DNA from: Acidobacteria bacterium UBA2990
GTDB lineage: Bacteria; Acidobacteriota; Vicinamibacteria; Vicinamibacterales; UBA8438
NCBI GenBank assembly: GCA_002347025.1
Contig: DEAE01000002.1
Span: forward strand, 88,169-152,168
Length of the DNA stretch: 64,000 nucleotides
Direction: 5' to 3'
The notes beneath the pieces are model-generated. The model was not told the origin of the DNA and did not search any database. It was given only the letters and a program-made list of their open reading frames with translations. Position numbers and translations under genes: made by a program. Positions 61,579 to 64,000 of this stretch are shown in pieces. Every line of letters starts with the position of its first letter. Positions within the stretch are counted from its first letter, which is position 1.

Positions 61579-64000
61579 ATGACAGAGCAGGAGTACCGGT
61601 GGCCGTCTCGAGACGAAGCTCTGAGTCTGGTGCATGAGCCCAATTTGTCAGAACTCATGGCACGGGCCGCCTCTCTGCGCGATGCTGGTTTTGGAAATGT
61701 AGTCACTTACTCTCGAAAAGTCTTCATTCCGCTGACTCAGCTATGTCGTGACGTTTGCCGGTATTGCACGTTTGCTCAACCACCGCGGATGGGCGAACGG
61801 GTCTATCTTACGATTGACGAGATGATCAATGTAGCTCGCCAAGGGGCTGAGGCAGGGTGCCGTGAGGCTCTCTTTACTCTTGGTGACAAGCCGGAATTGC
61901 GGTATCCGCAGGCTCGCGCCGAACTTGCCGAGCTCGGCTATGCAACTACGATCGAGTATCTACTTGCCGCCACGCGGGCAGTGTTTGATGCGACCGGCTT
62001 GTTGCCTCACGCGAATCCAGGCGTTACCTCGTATCGTGAACTAGTCGCGCTTAGGGAAACCTGTCCTTCTCAAGGCATGATGTTGGAGAGTGTCTCAGAA
62101 CGCTTACTTGAGGCGGGCGAAGCTCATTTCGGGTCGCCTGACAAGGACCCACAAGCCAGATTGGCGACGCTGAAAACTGCAGGAGAATTGTCCATTCCTT
62201 ACACTTCCGGCATCCTAATTGGCATAGGGGAGACACGGGAAGAGCGGATTGAAGCCATTCTTGCCTTGCGTGACCTGCATGCAAGACATCACCACATCCA
62301 GGAAGTAATCATCCAGAATTTCAGAGCCAAAGAAGGTACTGCCATGGCTACATGGGCTGAGCCTGACTTGGCGGATTTGTTGTGGACCATTGCGAGCGCT
62401 CGACTAATTCTGGGCCCTCGGATGCCGATTCAAGCACCACCAAACTTAAGTCCTGGTACGTTTGGTGCTTTAATCCGGGCTGGAATCAACGACTGGGGCG
62501 GCGTGTCTCCCGTTACCCCTGACCACGTTAACCCCGAAGCCCCCTGGCCGCACCTCGATGTGCTTGCAAGTCGAACTGCAGACGAGGGTAAGGTTCTGAG
62601 TGAGCGCCTCACGGTTTACCCAACTTATGTTCGAGCGTTGGATGATTGGGTCGCTGCCTCGATGAAGCCGGCAATTTTGCAGGCTTCTGATGCTGATGGC
62701 TTGGCTCGAGTAGACCCGTGGTCGCCTGGGGATGGCGACGCATTCTTACCTCGGGAGGTGCTTGAATATACTCACCACTCGGCTACGTTGGTCCCTTCGC
62801 GGAGGATTGAGACTCTGTGCGAGGCAGCAGGTCGCGGGGTGGCGCTGACGGAGTCTGAAATTGCTCATCTCTTCAGCGCTAGGGGTGATGATCTTGCGTT
62901 TGTGCTTCGGGCAGCCGATCGACTCCGTCTGGAGGTCAACGGGGACGAGGTAACTTACGTCGTCAACCGAAACATCAATTACACCAATGTCTGTTACTTC
63001 CGGTGTCAATTTTGCGCCTTTTCAAAAGGCAAACTTAGCGAGAGCCTTCGTGGAGTTCCTTATCTCTTAGACTTGGAGGAGATCGGCCGTCGTACTACCG
63101 AAGCGTGGGCTCGTGGTGCGTCCGAGGTGTGCATGCAGGGAGGGATACATCCGGAATATACCGGTGCCACCTATCTGGATATCTGCCGGACGGTCAAGGC
63201 AGCCGTACCTGGTATCCATGTTCATGCTTTTTCGCCCTTGGAAGTCTGGCAGGGGGCTGAAACGCTTGGGGTGTCCTTACGAGACTTCTTGCTACAGCTG
63301 AAGGAGGCAGGATTGGGAACTCTTCCCGGTACTGCCGCGGAAATCTTGGATGATGAGATTAGGCAAGATCTGTGTCCCGATAAGCTGTCGACGGAGCAAT
63401 GGTTGGAGGTGATGGAGACTGCTCACGGAGTGGGCTTCAAGACTACCGCCACGATCATGTACGGGCATATCGATGGGCCCAAGAATTGGGGGCGCCATCT
63501 ACGGCGGGTTCGAGATTTGCAAGAGAAGACAGGTGGGTTCACCGAGTTTGTGCCGTTGCCGTTCGTGCATCGGGAAGCACCGTTGTATTTGAAGGGACGA
63601 GCCCGGAAGGGGCCGACATTTCGAGAGGCGCTTTTGATGCATGCAGTAGCAAGACTAGCGCTTCACCCGGTGATATCGAATATCCAGGCGTCTTGGGTCA
63701 AAATGGGACCTAGGGGAATCGTGGAATGTCTAAAAGCTGGAGTGAACGATATTGGTGGAACGCTGATGAATGAGAGCATCACGAGGGCGGCAGGAGCATC
63801 CTTTGGCGAGGAACTTCCGCCCGAAGAGATGGAGGCTGTTATCCGAACGGCCAGTCGTCGTCCCCGACAACGATCAACTGCCTACGGTAGACCGCCAGGA
63901 GAGCAGGTGGCTCGCTCTTTTCGAGCAGCAGCCTTACAGCCGACGGTCCGCACACCTGCGTCACGCTGGTCGAGGTCTGTTCCAGCAGGGAGCCTAGTGC
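61579..64000 (+). CDS. fbiC: Bifunctional FO synthase (CofG-CofH fusion), 3' end missing
   Basis: 807 codons are visible and the frame is open at the window edge; actinobacterial FbiC is about 860 residues, so little is lost. The N-terminal CofG half has the radical SAM cluster CRDVCRYC (Cys56, 60, 63) and the C-terminal CofH half CYFRCQFC (Cys472, 476, 479), followed by MQGGIHPEYTG. Together they make 7,8-didemethyl-8-hydroxy-5-deazariboflavin from a pyrimidine intermediate and tyrosine, the chromophore of coenzyme F420. In many taxa the two halves are separate genes; the fused form occurs in actinobacteria and some others. No F420-using enzyme is in the window. The ATG has only a weak ribosome binding site. 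Confidence 0.95.
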   Translation, partial: MTEQEYRWPSRDEALSLVHEPNLSELMARAASLRDAGFGNVVTYSRKVFIPLTQLCRDVCRYCTFAQPPRMGERVYLTIDEMINVARQGAEAGCREALFTLGDKPELRYPQARAELAELGYATTIEYLLAATRAVFDATGLLPHANPGVTSYRELVALRETCPSQGMMLESVSERLLEAGEAHFGSPDKDPQARLATLKTAGELSIPYTSGILIGIGETREERIEAILALRDLHARHHHIQEVIIQNFRAKEGTAMATWAEPDLADLLWTIASARLILGPRMPIQAPPNLSPGTFGALIRAGINDWGGVSPVTPDHVNPEAPWPHLDVLASRTADEGKVLSERLTVYPTYVRALDDWVAASMKPAILQASDADGLARVDPWSPGDGDAFLPREVLEYTHHSATLVPSRRIETLCEAAGRGVALTESEIAHLFSARGDDLAFVLRAADRLRLEVNGDEVTYVVNRNINYTNVCYFRCQFCAFSKGKLSESLRGVPYLLDLEEIGRRTTEAWARGASEVCMQGGIHPEYTGATYLDICRTVKAAVPGIHVHAFSPLEVWQGAETLGVSLRDFLLQLKEAGLGTLPGTAAEILDDEIRQDLCPDKLSTEQWLEVMETAHGVGFKTTATIMYGHIDGPKNWGRHLRRVRDLQEKTGGFTEFVPLPFVHREAPLYLKGRARKGPTFREALLMHAVARLALHPVISNIQASWVKMGPRGIVECLKAGVNDIGGTLMNESITRAAGASFGEELPPEEMEAVIRTASRRPRQRSTAYGRPPGEQVARSFRAAALQPTVRTPASRWSRSVPAGSLV

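Noticed and set aside
1..64000. CRISPR arrays, prophage or integrative element signatures.
   Set aside because: No regularly spaced repeats, integrase, phage structural gene or att-like tRNA duplication was seen.

Overview
The window (about 55% G+C, dense, no tRNA, rRNA, CRISPR or transposase seen) looks like a chromosomal piece of a Gram-negative, respiratory, mostly aerobic heterotroph. Several DUF1592/DUF1552/ankyrin cassettes, PQQ-type quinoproteins, many Tat and lipoprotein signals and an F420 gene point to Acidobacteriota, probably Vicinamibacteria-like. The taxon is an inference from gene content.

1-10.8 kb: the end of an SLC13 permease, then a virtually complete quinohemoprotein amine dehydrogenase (QHNDH) system. 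The minus strand reads qhpG-qhpA-qhpD-qhpC-qhpB and the plus strand reads qhpF-qhpE, from a shared intergenic region. A c-type cytochrome follows, convergent across a strong hairpin. In the gamma subunit all four intrapeptide cross-link spacings of the known enzyme are preserved. No qhpR-type regulator is present.

11-24.4 kb: mixed housekeeping and envelope genes: VKOR-like thiol oxidoreductase, CMD-like lipoprotein, 2H phosphoesterase, hisC, M48 peptidase, a POTRA/beta-barrel protein, a translationally coupled pair of two unrelated ceramidase-type proteins, a PagL-like lipid A deacylase and a TlpA-like thioredoxin.

24.4-45.2 kb: a catabolic/respiratory region. It holds a DUF4159 gene, a decayed PQQ dehydrogenase, a Tat-exported flavoprotein, a PQQ alcohol dehydrogenase-like gene, OsmC, a GMC oxidoreductase and two copies of a three-gene cassette: DUF1592-family di-CxxCH cytochrome, Tat-exported DUF1552 protein, exported ankyrin protein.

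45.4-55.5 kb: a cluster bounded by four Fur-like 7-1-7 inverted repeats, two of them placed identically just downstream of near-identical sigma-70 promoters. It encodes a TolB-like lipoprotein, a membrane zinc-finger peptide, an exported protein with four CbiX-like (chelatase) repeats, a PepSY membrane protein, a PQQ-repeat protein, a tiny Asp/Ser-rich Tat lipoprotein, a CcsA/HemX-like protein and a diverged RelA/SpoT-type nucleotidyltransferase. I consider this the best candidate for an undescribed system (iron/tetrapyrrole handling, inferred).

55.8-64 kb: a third DUF1592-DUF1552-ankyrin cassette on the minus strand, possibly read from a leaderless promoter, divergent from a fused CofG-CofH FO synthase (fbiC) that runs off the window end.
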